Shown here: in pieces, positions 57,091 through 64,000 of the stretch
Layout of the letters: every line of letters begins with the position of its first letter
How positions within the stretch are numbered: the first letter of the stretch is position 1
Assembly (NCBI RefSeq): GCF_000152905.1
Contig: NZ_CH672420.1
Coordinates: forward strand, 19,970-83,969
Length of the DNA: 64,000 nt
Source: Nitrobacter sp. Nb-311A
GTDB lineage: Bacteria; Pseudomonadota; Alphaproteobacteria; Rhizobiales; Xanthobacteraceae
Direction: 5' to 3'
Position numbers and translations under genes: made by a program
The notes under the pieces: generated by a model
What the model was told of the DNA's origin: nothing
Database searches by the model: none
The model's input: only the letters and a program-made list of their open reading frames with translations

Positions 57091-57634
57091 AGGGTCGTTC
57101 CTCGATTTTGCTGGCGTCCCCACCCCCCGGTTGACCGGACCGCGTCGCGACCATGCCGACCACCGCTTTCCCGCCGGGATGGACGTGAACGTGCTCGACC
57201 GTCACCTTCTGCTGACCTTTGCCGCGATGACGGTTGAGGGCTTCGAGCAGCGCGGCATAGGTGCGGGACAGCTTGTTCGCCTGGGCAAGGTTCTCGCGCC
57301 GACCCTCGAAGGTTTGCTCGCCGATCATGGCGCGGCGGTAGCACTCCATCGCGGCGTTGTGGGCGGCGATCAGTTGCGCCGCCATCATCCCTTCGAGTTC
57401 GTCTTTTGGCCCGATTCCGGCGAGCGCAGCGACGGTGGCGGCATATTGCCTGTCCTTCTCGTCCAGGCTTGAGTTCTTCAGCCAAAGCGCCTGGACGGCC
57501 TGGTTGGCGAGAATGTTATTCCAATGGTCGGAGCGCGATCCGCCGATGTTCTTCAGAGCCCCCTTCAGATCGTCGGGATCGTTGACAACCACCGTCGATG
57601 GCTTGGTTTCCTTGGCAGCGTCCTTTGCGGTCAT
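56948..57634 (-). CDS. unknown element protein overlapping the HGG-motif gene
   Basis: A 228-residue protein without a recognised family. Residues 1-130 are mostly helical (DLKGALKNIGGSRSDHWNNIL, LWLKNSSLDEKDRQYAATVAAL, MMAAQLIAAHNAAMECYRRAM). A VTVEHVHVHPGGKAVVG segment (near 150) and an Arg/Pro-rich tail follow. The last 47 codons overlap the HGG-motif gene in another frame. Its start overlaps the preceding gene by ATGA. Similar-looking proteins accompany terminase-like or HGG genes in rhizobial elements, but no function is known. Confidence 0.68.
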   Translation of the reverse strand: MTAKDAAKETKPSTVVVNDPDDLKGALKNIGGSRSDHWNNILANQAVQALWLKNSSLDEKDRQYAATVAALAGIGPKDELEGMMAAQLIAAHNAAMECYRRAMIGEQTFEGRRENLAQANKLSRTYAALLEALNRHRGKGQQKVTVEHVHVHPGGKAVVGMVATRSGQPGGGDASKIEERPYAKQIAHAPEPALPRPDAGRDAVPVARDGERALPDARRQVAGRGQRE

Positions 57635-58137
57635 CGGTGCATCCTTGGTAGATCGATTCCCATGGCCATCAGTGCGGCGATCGCCGTGGCTTTGCGTGCG
57701 GCGTGCCATGCCGGCCAACAGCGCGAATGCAGCCAGGCATGCCCGGTCGGTTCGGTGCCGAACGGCAGCAGCTTGTCATAGGCATGATCGCTTCCCCCGC
57801 AGCCGAGACAATGGGCAGGCGGCGAGCGCGCCGGATTACGGTTGAGCCATTCCACAACGCAGCAATCGAAGGCGTGGACCTCGGCGGACGCGCGCGGCAG
57901 CCCTCCATCGAACTCGGCGATGGCCGCCCGTTCGTCGAAGAAGGCCAGCCAGTCCTCGCCCGACCAGCCATCGCTGCCGGTGCGCAACAGAGCGAGCACG
58001 CCCGCTTTATGGCGCGAAAGCAGGTCAAGGACGGTGGCGTCCGGCGCGCTGTCGGCGTCGAGCGTCAGAGAATCGCCATCGACGCCGATTCGCACGCCGG
58101 CATCGCGCGCAGCTTTGAGGGCTTGGACGGCGCTCAT
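57631..58137 (-). CDS. small protein with TubC-N-like domain and CxxC motif
   Basis: A 168-residue protein. Residues 1-52 (VQALKAARDAGVRIGVDGDSLTLDADSA...LLSRHKAGVLALLR) resemble the TubC N-terminal docking fold of polyketide/peptide synthetases, which also occurs at the front of replication proteins in phages and elements. A CLGCGG motif near 108-113 and downstream Cys/His (WLHSRCWPAWH) suggest a zinc site. Start and stop both overlap neighbours by ATGA. Function is unknown. Confidence 0.65.
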   Translation of the reverse strand: MSAVQALKAARDAGVRIGVDGDSLTLDADSAPDATVLDLLSRHKAGVLALLRTGSDGWSGEDWLAFFDERAAIAEFDGGLPRASAEVHAFDCCVVEWLNRNPARSPPAHCLGCGGSDHAYDKLLPFGTEPTGHAWLHSRCWPAWHAARKATAIAALMAMGIDLPRMHR

Positions 58138-60089
58138 AGTCGCGCCCTCCAGCCCGTGTTTTCCGGCGCGGATTGAGGCGGGCGGCTTGCGTCCGCACCG
58201 TCCGCACCGGCCTCGCCTTTGGATTTCAATAGGTTGGCGCGGAGGGTTGCGCCGCTCTGACCTGCAGAACCGTCCGCGAACTCGCCGTCCGTCCGCAGGC
58301 CCGGCGAGGCGAAGCCATTGCCGGAATTGGCCTTCGGCCGATCGGCGGGCGGTGCGGACGATGTGGACGGTTGCGCCCCTCGGTTTTCCGGCGAGGCAGG
58401 TTTGCCGGCCGTAGTGATGCGGATAACGCGCGTCCGCGCACGCCCTTCTCGCTCGAAGCCGATGTCGATACCGATCTTGCGCAGGAAGGTCGCTGCCCGG
58501 CGCAGCCGGCCCGCCAGCGCCCGAGGGCTATCGGGCCAGGTCTTCGCCTTGGCGATGCGCTCGCCCGCCATATCGGCAAGGGCGCCCAGAAGCTCCGAGG
58601 CGGTTCCCGTCCACTCCGTCCGCGTGGTCATCAAAGCGCGCACGGCGGCGGCGATCGGATCGGCGTCGATCACGCCGTCCACGGCCTCGTCACGATTGCC
58701 GCAATAGGCCGACCAGAATGTGCCCGAGGGCCAGAGCGCAGTTTCGCAAGCCGTCGCCCATAAGGCGAAATCCGCCATGCGCGGCAGCTTGTCCAGCTTT
58801 GTACGCGGCAATTCCGCGAGGCCCTTCGCCACCGCGTCGAGCAGCATGCCGAGAATGCGCGGACGCTCAAGCTCGAACGCCGCCCACAATTCCTGCTCGG
58901 GGCAGCGGCGCTCCTCTGGGATCGGTTCGAGCGTGAGGAACACGGCGCGATCGGCCAGATCGGGCCTCGTGACGATATCCTCGATCCCGTTCAGGATCAC
59001 CGGCCGCGCGGCGTCGAACAGAACTTCATCCTGATCGGAATAGAGCTGGCGAACCGCGAAGCCGCCGCCCGTCGCAAGGCGGCAAAGCGTGTCCGAAATC
59101 CACGCAGGCAGGCCAGACACATTGTCGAAGGCGAGCACATGGCCGTTGCTGGCGGCGATGAACAGGTCGCGATCCTCGCGCGGCAAGGCCCGAAGCGGCG
59201 CCGTATTGGGATCGAGCAGCGCCCGGAGGATCGCCGAAAAGGTGGACTTCGCCGAACCCTGCTCGCCCGACAGCACGATCACCGGATAAGGACCACGATT
59301 GCGCAGGCACGCCAGCGCCCAGGCGACCACCAGCACGAAATCGGCGTCGGTCTGGACGTTGAGGAACGAGCGCAAGGTCTCGATGGAGCCGCCGCCCACC
59401 GGGATCGGCATCGGCTTCATGCCCGACGCGCGACGGAAACGAACGGGTGGGTTGTCGATGACGCGCCAGCCGGTGGCGTCGATCTCCACCGCTCGCCATG
59501 TTTCGTCGCCAAGGTCGAGATAAAGCCGGCCGTCGAGCCCGCCGACGCGGATATGGACCTGCCGTTCTGGCGCATCGAAATGCGCCTTGGCCTCGATCAC
59601 GTTCAACGCCGATTGCAGGGCTTCCGAACTCGGCGCGCCGCCCGTCTCCTCGAAGAAGCGGCGCGCGAGCCAACGGCGAAAGCCCTTGGCCCGGATCGGC
59701 CAGGTTTCGCGATGGCCGCTGATATCGAGGTCGGCGAAGCCGGCGCCGTCCGCCGCGTGGAACAGCTCGGCGGTTTGGGCGAGGCCGATCAGGATGTCGG
59801 CGTGCGTAGGCCCGCGCCCGCCTGCACCGCCATCTTCTTCGGCGATGGCGTCATCGAGCGCCGTCACCCGGCACCCAGCCTTCTTCAGTTGTGACCGCAG
59901 CGCCTCGAAGGCGGCGCGATTGTCCCTCTTGAGAGCGGCAAGAGCCTCCAGCGCTTCCGGCAAGAAGGGTGCGCCCGGATCGTCGGCGGTCTTTTCGGCT
60001 AGGCCCGCCAGCGGATCGAAGATTTCCTCGGCGCCGTCGATGGCGTCGGCGATCAACTGATCGGGTTCGAGGATGGCGTCGGTGTTCAT
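58134..60089 (-). CDS. AAA/helicase-like replication ATPase of the element
   Basis: A 651-residue protein. The P-loop is VIVLSGEQGSAKSTFSA (about 270-284), Walker B-like ASNGHVLAFDNVSGLPAWIS follows (about 315), then a sensor-type LFDAARPVILNGIEDI. This is the layout of the ATPase partner of element-encoded primases (VirE/D5-like). The C-terminal 100 residues are Ala/Ser/Pro-rich and likely disordered. Its ATG overlaps the primase stop by ATGA, so the two are coupled. Helicase activity is inferred. Confidence 0.78.
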   Translation of the reverse strand: MNTDAILEPDQLIADAIDGAEEIFDPLAGLAEKTADDPGAPFLPEALEALAALKRDNRAAFEALRSQLKKAGCRVTALDDAIAEEDGGAGGRGPTHADILIGLAQTAELFHAADGAGFADLDISGHRETWPIRAKGFRRWLARRFFEETGGAPSSEALQSALNVIEAKAHFDAPERQVHIRVGGLDGRLYLDLGDETWRAVEIDATGWRVIDNPPVRFRRASGMKPMPIPVGGGSIETLRSFLNVQTDADFVLVVAWALACLRNRGPYPVIVLSGEQGSAKSTFSAILRALLDPNTAPLRALPREDRDLFIAASNGHVLAFDNVSGLPAWISDTLCRLATGGGFAVRQLYSDQDEVLFDAARPVILNGIEDIVTRPDLADRAVFLTLEPIPEERRCPEQELWAAFELERPRILGMLLDAVAKGLAELPRTKLDKLPRMADFALWATACETALWPSGTFWSAYCGNRDEAVDGVIDADPIAAAVRALMTTRTEWTGTASELLGALADMAGERIAKAKTWPDSPRALAGRLRRAATFLRKIGIDIGFEREGRARTRVIRITTAGKPASPENRGAQPSTSSAPPADRPKANSGNGFASPGLRTDGEFADGSAGQSGATLRANLLKSKGEAGADGADASRPPQSAPENTGWRARL

Positions 60090-60982
60090 CGCGCGCCCTC
60101 CTTGACAGAGGGATTGCGGGCCTTGAGCAGATCGTTGAAGTCCATGCCCTGCGGCGGGCGAGCGATCCGAACGCAGCGCCCTTCGCGCTGCCAGCGTCGC
60201 GCGCAATGCTGCGCCGCCGCTTCACCTGGTTCGTCGCCATCGGCCAGCACGATCAGGTCGCAAACGTCGCGCGGCAGATCGAGCGACCGGAGACCTGAGG
60301 TTGAAAGCGCGGCCCAGGCTGCGTTTTCCGTCGCCTGCATGGCGGCAAGGCAGGTCTCGATCCCTTCGCCGACCATCAGCACGGAGCCGGGTTTGCCAAG
60401 GCGAACTGCACCGCCACGACATGGGCCGAGCATCATCTTCGCCGGATCGACCGGCGCTTTTCCGTGACCGTCGCCGGCGAGGAAAGTGCGATGGATGGCG
60501 ATCGGCAAACCGGTCTCGCCATTTACCACCAGCGCCACCATGGCAGGCCAGACGCCGCCCGAGGGATGTTTTAGACCGGCATGGAAGCGCAGAGCGGGCG
60601 AAACCGGAAGATCGAGGCCGCGCGATCGCAGATAGGTTTCAGCGGGCGAGCCCGCGATGTCTTGCGAGACTCGCCAGATCGCAAGCGCGGCCTCGGTGCG
60701 CGCCTTGGCATAAGGATCGGGTTCGCGCTCAAGTTTCTTCCGGTGCTTTCGGGCGATGCCGCCATGGCACTTGCTGGTTGCGTCCCACAAGCCGCGCTTT
60801 GAAAGGGCGGCTATCAGGTCGCGCTGGTCGCAACCCGCATGGCAGCGCACGAGCACCTTGCCGTGCCTGCCCGCGCTGATCGAAAGGCTCGGGCGTGAAT
60901 CGTCATGGGCCGGGCAGCGCGCCATCCACGTTGCGCCCGCGCGGTGCCCACCAAGGGCTTTGGCAATGGTTTCAGCGGTCAT
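60086..60982 (-). CDS. CHC2/Toprim primase-like protein
   Basis: A 298-residue DnaG-type protein. A zinc-binding CPAHDDSRPSLSI...VLVRCHAGC (Cys23, His26, Cys pair near 48-52) is followed by a linker and a Toprim fold with SVLMVGEGIETCLAA (catalytic-type Glu) and LIVLADGDEPG (Asp pair). Short DnaG-like primases of this kind replicate plasmids, phages and P4-like satellites. Start MTAETIAKALGG is chosen over one 30 codons upstream. Confidence 0.9.
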   Translation of the reverse strand: MTAETIAKALGGHRAGATWMARCPAHDDSRPSLSISAGRHGKVLVRCHAGCDQRDLIAALSKRGLWDATSKCHGGIARKHRKKLEREPDPYAKARTEAALAIWRVSQDIAGSPAETYLRSRGLDLPVSPALRFHAGLKHPSGGVWPAMVALVVNGETGLPIAIHRTFLAGDGHGKAPVDPAKMMLGPCRGGAVRLGKPGSVLMVGEGIETCLAAMQATENAAWAALSTSGLRSLDLPRDVCDLIVLADGDEPGEAAAQHCARRWQREGRCVRIARPPQGMDFNDLLKARNPSVKEGAR

Positions 60983-61214
60983 GGAGCACCTCGCCATCCT
61001 TCGGTTCGACCGGCGCGGTGCAATCATTCGCGGCGCCGAGCAATTCGGCGCGCCGCCATTCGGCCAGGACACCGAAGAAGCCGGTGACGGAGTGGAGGAT
61101 TTGCCGCGCGTCCTGGTCGTTGAGGTCGCGGCCTATGCGCGGTTGCCAGATTTCGCGGGTGCGGGCGATCTGCCGCCCCAGATCATTGTCGTTTGCAGCG
61201 TCGAGACGTTTCAT
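60972..61214 (-). CDS. small hypothetical protein upstream of the primase
   Basis: An 80-residue protein, MKRLDAANDNDLGRQIARTREIWQPRIGRDL...ILHSVTGFFGVLAEWRRAEL, mostly helical, ending 11 bases inside the primase gene. No family is recognised. The frame is open for 36 codons further upstream (to 61322), so a longer form is possible. A 146-base gap separates it from the 73-aa gene. Confidence 0.55.
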   Translation of the reverse strand: MKRLDAANDNDLGRQIARTREIWQPRIGRDLNDQDARQILHSVTGFFGVLAEWRRAELLGAANDCTAPVEPKDGEVLHDR

Positions 61215-61360
61215 CGAAGACCTCACGGGCGGGTCCGCCGCTCCGTGCTCCTGGCCTCCGGTCTCGGAATCCCACCGATAACGCTGGACCCAACAGGGAT
61301 TTGCATCTTGAGGCGTCCCCATCTCAGGGATCGCCAGTAGTTCTAAATTCTTGCGCCACT

Positions 61361-61582
61361 TCAGCGCGGCACCTCGCTCTCGGGGATCGTGAACTTGTGG
61401 CTCTTGCCCGCGCGGATCACGAGCTGGCGCTTGCCGCCGTTGGCGACCTCGCAGGCGATCGAATAGTCGAAGAAGCCGTGCTTCAAGCCATCGACGACAA
61501 GCCCTTCGAGCCGGTCGAGAGCTTCGCGGACCTGCCCGCTTCTGGCGCGCCGGAAAGGCGGCGTTTCTTGCGGTTCATCCAT
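61361..61582 (-). CDS. small hypothetical protein
   Basis: A 73-residue protein, MDEPQETPPFRRARSGQVREALDRLEGLV...FDYSIACEVANGGKRQLVIRAG. It has one helix followed by a beta-rich segment, reminiscent of small nucleic-acid-binding folds, but no family is assigned. It overlaps the DUF5659 gene by 8 bases and is part of the early cluster after the regulator genes. Confidence 0.6.
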   Translation of the reverse strand: MDEPQETPPFRRARSGQVREALDRLEGLVVDGLKHGFFDYSIACEVANGGKRQLVIRAGKSHKFTIPESEVPR

Positions 61583-61844
61583 TGTGCAGCAACCCCTTCA
61601 TGTCCTTGATGGCGGCGGCGAAGGCCAGCGGCCGAACGCTGGTCGCGTCGCCATAGAACGCCATCACGTCGGCGCGACGCGTGCCGCGATCTCGGAAGAC
61701 GAACACCTTGTGCCGGCCCTCATCGCGCAGGTTCACCAGTTCGTAGCCGGTGCAGCGCAGGAAGCAGGCGAGATAGAAATCGCGCGTTTCGAACGCGGCA
61801 TCTGCCCGGTTCGGCCGCTCGCTAGTAGCTCGTTCAGTTAACAC
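61575..61844 (-). CDS. DUF5659-like small protein
   Basis: An 89-residue protein with a GTG start backed by a GAGGAG ribosome site (about 61853-61858). FETRDFYLACFLRCTGYELVNLRDEGRHKVFVFRD and DVMAFYGDATSVRPLAFAAAIKDMKGLLHN resemble the DUF5659 family of element-encoded proteins. The role is unknown. The ImmA/IrrE gene ends 24 bases upstream. Confidence 0.7.
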   Translation of the reverse strand: MLTERATSERPNRADAAFETRDFYLACFLRCTGYELVNLRDEGRHKVFVFRDRGTRRADVMAFYGDATSVRPLAFAAAIKDMKGLLHNG

Positions 61845-61868
61845 TTTACAATCTCCTCAAAAAAGGGT

Positions 61869-62642
61869 TCACGCGCCATCGGACAGCAGCAGTTGAAGCG
61901 GCACTGTGCGGTGCAACAGTCCAAGCTTTTCGAGTCGGATGCGCATGGCGATCGGCGACACGCTGAACTTCTCGGCAAAGGGTTTGGCGAAGGTCTCCAA
62001 AGCCTGGTCGTCGCTTCCGGTGAAGTCGGCGCTCGGAATGCGGCACTCGAAGCGGGCGATCTCGACGAAGGGATGATCGATCGGCGTCGCCGGCTGAAGC
62101 ACCCGCTGCTTGCGGTCGGGGAAGACTTCGTCCCAGGCAGAGAAGACCAGCTTGCGCGGCATCAACAGGCAGGAGGCATAAAGGTCAGCCTGCACTTCGA
62201 TCCGCGCCTTGGCCTGGCTGGATCGGCAAACGACGCTCGGCGCGGAATTGGTTTCAAGAAGCGATATTTGCGCCGGGTCTTTGCCGAACAACGCCCGATG
62301 AAGCTGCCAATGTCCGACCTCATGCGCCACCGTATAGCGATAGCGCCCTTCCCTCGCCGGATTGGCGTCAGGATCGAGGCTTTCGTCAATCACGATCCGC
62401 TTCTGCTCGAAGAAGATGGCGCCAAGGATATCGGGATCAAACCCGATGCCCGAGCGCGGCACACCGAACAGACGGTGCGTATCGTCGAACTCGATACCGA
62501 TCTTCAGGTACTTCTCGATGATGTCGTCGATCGCGATAGGCGCCTCGATCGTGACGCCGCGCGCATGGCCATACCCGGCCAAGAGCGCCTGCGCGTCCTT
62601 TTCGATCGCCTCGTCGGGCACATAGGAAACGAACTTGGTCAT
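61869..62642 (-). CDS. ImmA/IrrE family metallo-endopeptidase
   Basis: A 257-residue protease. The zinc motif is VAHEVGHWQLH (near 105-115), with a downstream acid-rich helix EVQADLYASCLLMP that supplies the third ligand. ImmA proteins cut the repressor of the same mobile element to switch on excision or replication; IrrE/DdrO is the related stress pair. The XRE repressor gene lies directly upstream (53-base gap), so the substrate is probably that protein. Confidence 0.92.
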   Translation of the reverse strand: MTKFVSYVPDEAIEKDAQALLAGYGHARGVTIEAPIAIDDIIEKYLKIGIEFDDTHRLFGVPRSGIGFDPDILGAIFFEQKRIVIDESLDPDANPAREGRYRYTVAHEVGHWQLHRALFGKDPAQISLLETNSAPSVVCRSSQAKARIEVQADLYASCLLMPRKLVFSAWDEVFPDRKQRVLQPATPIDHPFVEIARFECRIPSADFTGSDDQALETFAKPFAEKFSVSPIAMRIRLEKLGLLHRTVPLQLLLSDGA

Positions 62643-62695
62643 TGATCGTCATCCATCATTTGCATCGTTGAAACCGTCTTCCCCCGATCAAGCGC

Positions 62696-63043
62696 TCACT
62701 TGTCCTTCGCCTTCTGCGCGTTGCGCGCCAGTCGGGCAATGTCTTCGGCGTTCAATCCCTTCGTGGTCCGAAGCAGCGCCGCCAGTTCCACTGGGTGGCG
62801 TTTAATGATGTCCGACAGGTCGGTCGACACTCGGCCCGCCCGCGCCAGCAACTCGTCCACATCGCAGCCGATGATTTGCGCAATCGCCCTGACTTTATCT
62901 TCGGCCGGTGGCGCGAACTCGTCCCGCTCCACCTTCGACAGATAGGTCGGGCTCACGCCGATCATCTTTGCCATTTCGCGCAAACCGATGTCCTTGGCCT
63001 CACGCGCGCGGCGGACGAACTCGCCGAACTTCTCCCCTGACAT
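62696..63043 (-). CDS. XRE-family helix-turn-helix regulator
   Basis: A 115-residue DNA-binding protein. The helix-turn-helix is FGEFVRRAREAKDIGLREMAKMIGVSPTYLSKVERDEFAPP (about 5-46). The C-terminal part (DVDELLARAGR...LAALLRTTKGL) is where ImmA-type proteases cut in related repressors. The ATG giving MSGEKFG is chosen over one 18 codons upstream. It opens the element's minus-strand operon and is a likely repressor of its own promoter. Confidence 0.9.
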   Translation of the reverse strand: MSGEKFGEFVRRAREAKDIGLREMAKMIGVSPTYLSKVERDEFAPPAEDKVRAIAQIIGCDVDELLARAGRVSTDLSDIIKRHPVELAALLRTTKGLNAEDIARLARNAQKAKDK

Positions 63044-63136
63044 GCCGACCTCTCTCGTCCCGTGTTTACAAACCGCTATACAAGCGCTTCGCGCCAATCG
63101 TCAACTGAACCCTAAACACTCTTTATGGAGAATCCT

Positions 63137-63263
63137 TTAGGCGGCGAGCCGAAGCTCACGAACGCCTTCAAGAACGTGCCTGAAATCGGGTTCCGGCGCG
63201 AGGCACATGGTTCGATAATGCGATATGAAGGGGAGCCATCTTGGCCTGCCTGTTGATATTTTA
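63137..63263 (-). pseudogene. fragment of an unrecognised protein C-terminus
   Basis: A minus-strand frame ends in RTMCLAPEPDFRHVLEGVREL..AA and a TAA at 63139-63137. The sequence looks protein-like, and no start is visible. It may be the end of a gene cut off by the element or by earlier insertions. No family could be named. Confidence 0.3.
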
Positions 63264-63427
63264 GGCTGCCATCGAGCCCGCCCATGGGCCTAATATTTTG
63301 TGATCCAAGCGCCTGATCCGTCCCCGCAACGGGCGCACCGTTTAGCCATTGGTCAACGTTCCTCTTTTCTTTTCCGCTCTGGAAGAGTTCGTCGTCATGA
63401 GTCCCGGCAAGCCGGGGCTGAGGCTTT

Positions 63428-63524
63428 CGAGTGGCGCAATGGCCTCATAGCGCTCCGATTGAGTCCTGCCGTCCCAACCGAAGCGCCCGGTACGGTTGCA
63501 CAGGATCGCGGCAACGGTGCTCTT
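63428..63524 (-). pseudogene. relic of a second serine recombinase
   Basis: The minus strand reads STVAAILCNR-TGRFGWDGRTQSERYEAIAP, matching residues STVAAILRNRIYTGRFDWDGKTYQGRYEAIVP of the element's own recombinase. The two DNA stretches (63428-63524 and about 49661-49745) align over about 95 bases with one 6-base deletion. Only this piece is left; no start, catalytic Ser or zinc ribbon remains. Confidence 0.78.
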
Positions 63525-63709
63525 GAGACATGCAGCTCATCGCGGCGAAAGCACGGTGTGCAGCCCTCGGGCACGACTGATCCGATTGTAGCAACAAGCC
63601 AGTCGGACCTCGCTCCAGCCGGCCCCTCAGATCGATCCGGACACCATACAGCGTGAAGCAGATCGCAGCAGTAACGCGCGCCGATCGGCTGGCACAATTT
63701 TGTGAATTG

Positions 63710-64000
63710 GGCGGGAAGATCTGGAGGCGAACGCAACCGAGGACGAACTGGCGGCGGAGCACGCGTCGCGTGCCACGACGGTTCGCTCGTTCGAGCGCCG
63801 GCGCCCGTCGCGCAAGCCGTTCCCGGAGCATCTGCCGCGCGAACGCGTCGTGATCGCCGCGCCCGAGAGTTGTCCCTGCTGCGGCTCGACCAGGCTGTCG
63901 AAGCTGGGCGAGGACGTGACCGAGACGCTGGAGCTGATCCCGCGCCAATGGAAGGTCATCCAGATGGTGCGTGAGAGTTCTCGTGCCGCCAGTGCGAGAC
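63710..64000 (+). pseudogene. IS66 transposase remnant (5'-truncated, frameshifted)
   Basis: In the frame beginning at 63715 the plus strand reads EDLEANATEDELAAEHASRATT, RRRPSRKPFPEHLPRERVVI, CPCCGSTRLSKLGEDVTE and IPRQWKVIQMVRE, the classic IS66 TnpC segment with its zinc-ribbon CPCC. The first 60 or more residues are missing. A one-base deletion near 63973 shifts the frame just before the second Cys pair. It runs off the window end. Confidence 0.82.

Larger units (their letters stand above)
48808..63100. mobile_element. integrative element at tRNA-Asn with Type III restriction system
   Basis: The left end is fixed by tRNA-Asn and the serine recombinase that overlaps it; the right end is approximate. 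Every protein gene from the XRE regulator (63.04 kb) to the recombinase (48.84 kb) is on the minus strand. The genes form three blocks: regulation (XRE, ImmA/IrrE), replication (CHC2/Toprim primase, ATPase and small proteins) and cargo (mod, res, 30-aa ORF, DUF2254, TspO), closed by the recombinase. There are no capsid, conjugation or portal genes, so it resembles a mobilisable or satellite-type element. No second copy of the tRNA 3' end was found inside the window. Confidence 0.75.

Noticed and set aside
59139..59894. Plus-strand frame of 251 codons
   Set aside because: Antisense of the element ATPase, which has a clear P-loop.
62650..64000. Right attachment site as a copy of the tRNA-Asn 3' end
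   Set aside because: No copy of TTCGAATCC or neighbouring tRNA bases was seen right of the element within the window; the site may be further right.

Overview
The window reads as chromosome from an alphaproteobacterium of the Bradyrhizobium/Nitrobacter/Rhodopseudomonas group (Nitrobacteraceae). Supporting signs are the fused indolepyruvate oxidoreductase, the K+-independent H+-pyrophosphatase, the DUF2155/NDUFA12/aat neighbourhood, the nlpD-pcm-surE-serS-tatCBA cluster, homologues of mitochondrial complex I subunits and assembly factors, and short interspersed elements of the form 'cgagcgaag...ttcgcgtgaagaaaacgcg'. The genus is an inference. The SulP transporter next to a beta-carbonic anhydrase would suit an autotroph such as Nitrobacter.

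Layout. Bases 1-4000: inorganic-carbon pair (SulP, carbonic anhydrase) with a broken SRAP/YedK relic between them, then an orphan GrlR-like protein. 4.1-13.6 kb: PAS sensor kinase, fused indolepyruvate ferredoxin oxidoreductase, a small secreted GCG/CRPN-type protein and hppA. 13.9-24.3 kb: aminotransferase, M48-TPR protease, DsbA-like protein, aroQ, accB-accC, a three-gene kinase/receiver module with ATGA overlaps, and aat. 24.3-30.4 kb: DUF2155, a FecR plus TbpB-like barrel fusion, NDUFA12, GNAT, DUF3597 and DUF2189. 30.6-38.9 kb: trmFO, a kinase fused to an acyl-adenylate C-terminal domain, NDUFAF6- and NDUFAF3-like genes, secF-secD-yajC and a DUF815 ATPase. 39-48.6 kb: nlpD-like, pcm, a receiver protein, surE, ClC, serS, tatC-tatB-tatA and a second PCMT-like protein.

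From tRNA-Asn(GTT) at 48.81 kb to about 63.1 kb lies an integrative element whose genes all read on the minus strand. In transcription order it has: XRE regulator and ImmA/IrrE peptidase; three small proteins; a CHC2/Toprim primase and an AAA-type ATPase; a TubC-like small protein; two overlapping genes ending in an HGG-motif protein; Type III mod and res; a 30-residue ORF; DUF2254 and TspO membrane proteins; and a large serine recombinase whose last 13 residues and stop codon are the antisense of the tRNA 3' half. res, the 30-aa ORF, DUF2254 and TspO are chained by ATGA stop/start overlaps. This suggests that the restriction system and a membrane module are made together, and it is the best candidate here for an undescribed system. 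To the right are a relic of a second serine recombinase and a 5'-truncated, frameshifted IS66 transposase running off the window.

The core genes serve central metabolism (fatty acid precursor synthesis, shikimate, 2-oxoacid oxidation, pyrophosphate energy), envelope export (Sec, Tat, NlpD-like, M48/DsbA) and respiratory complex I maturation. Calls come from reading motifs and gene order only. No database search was run.
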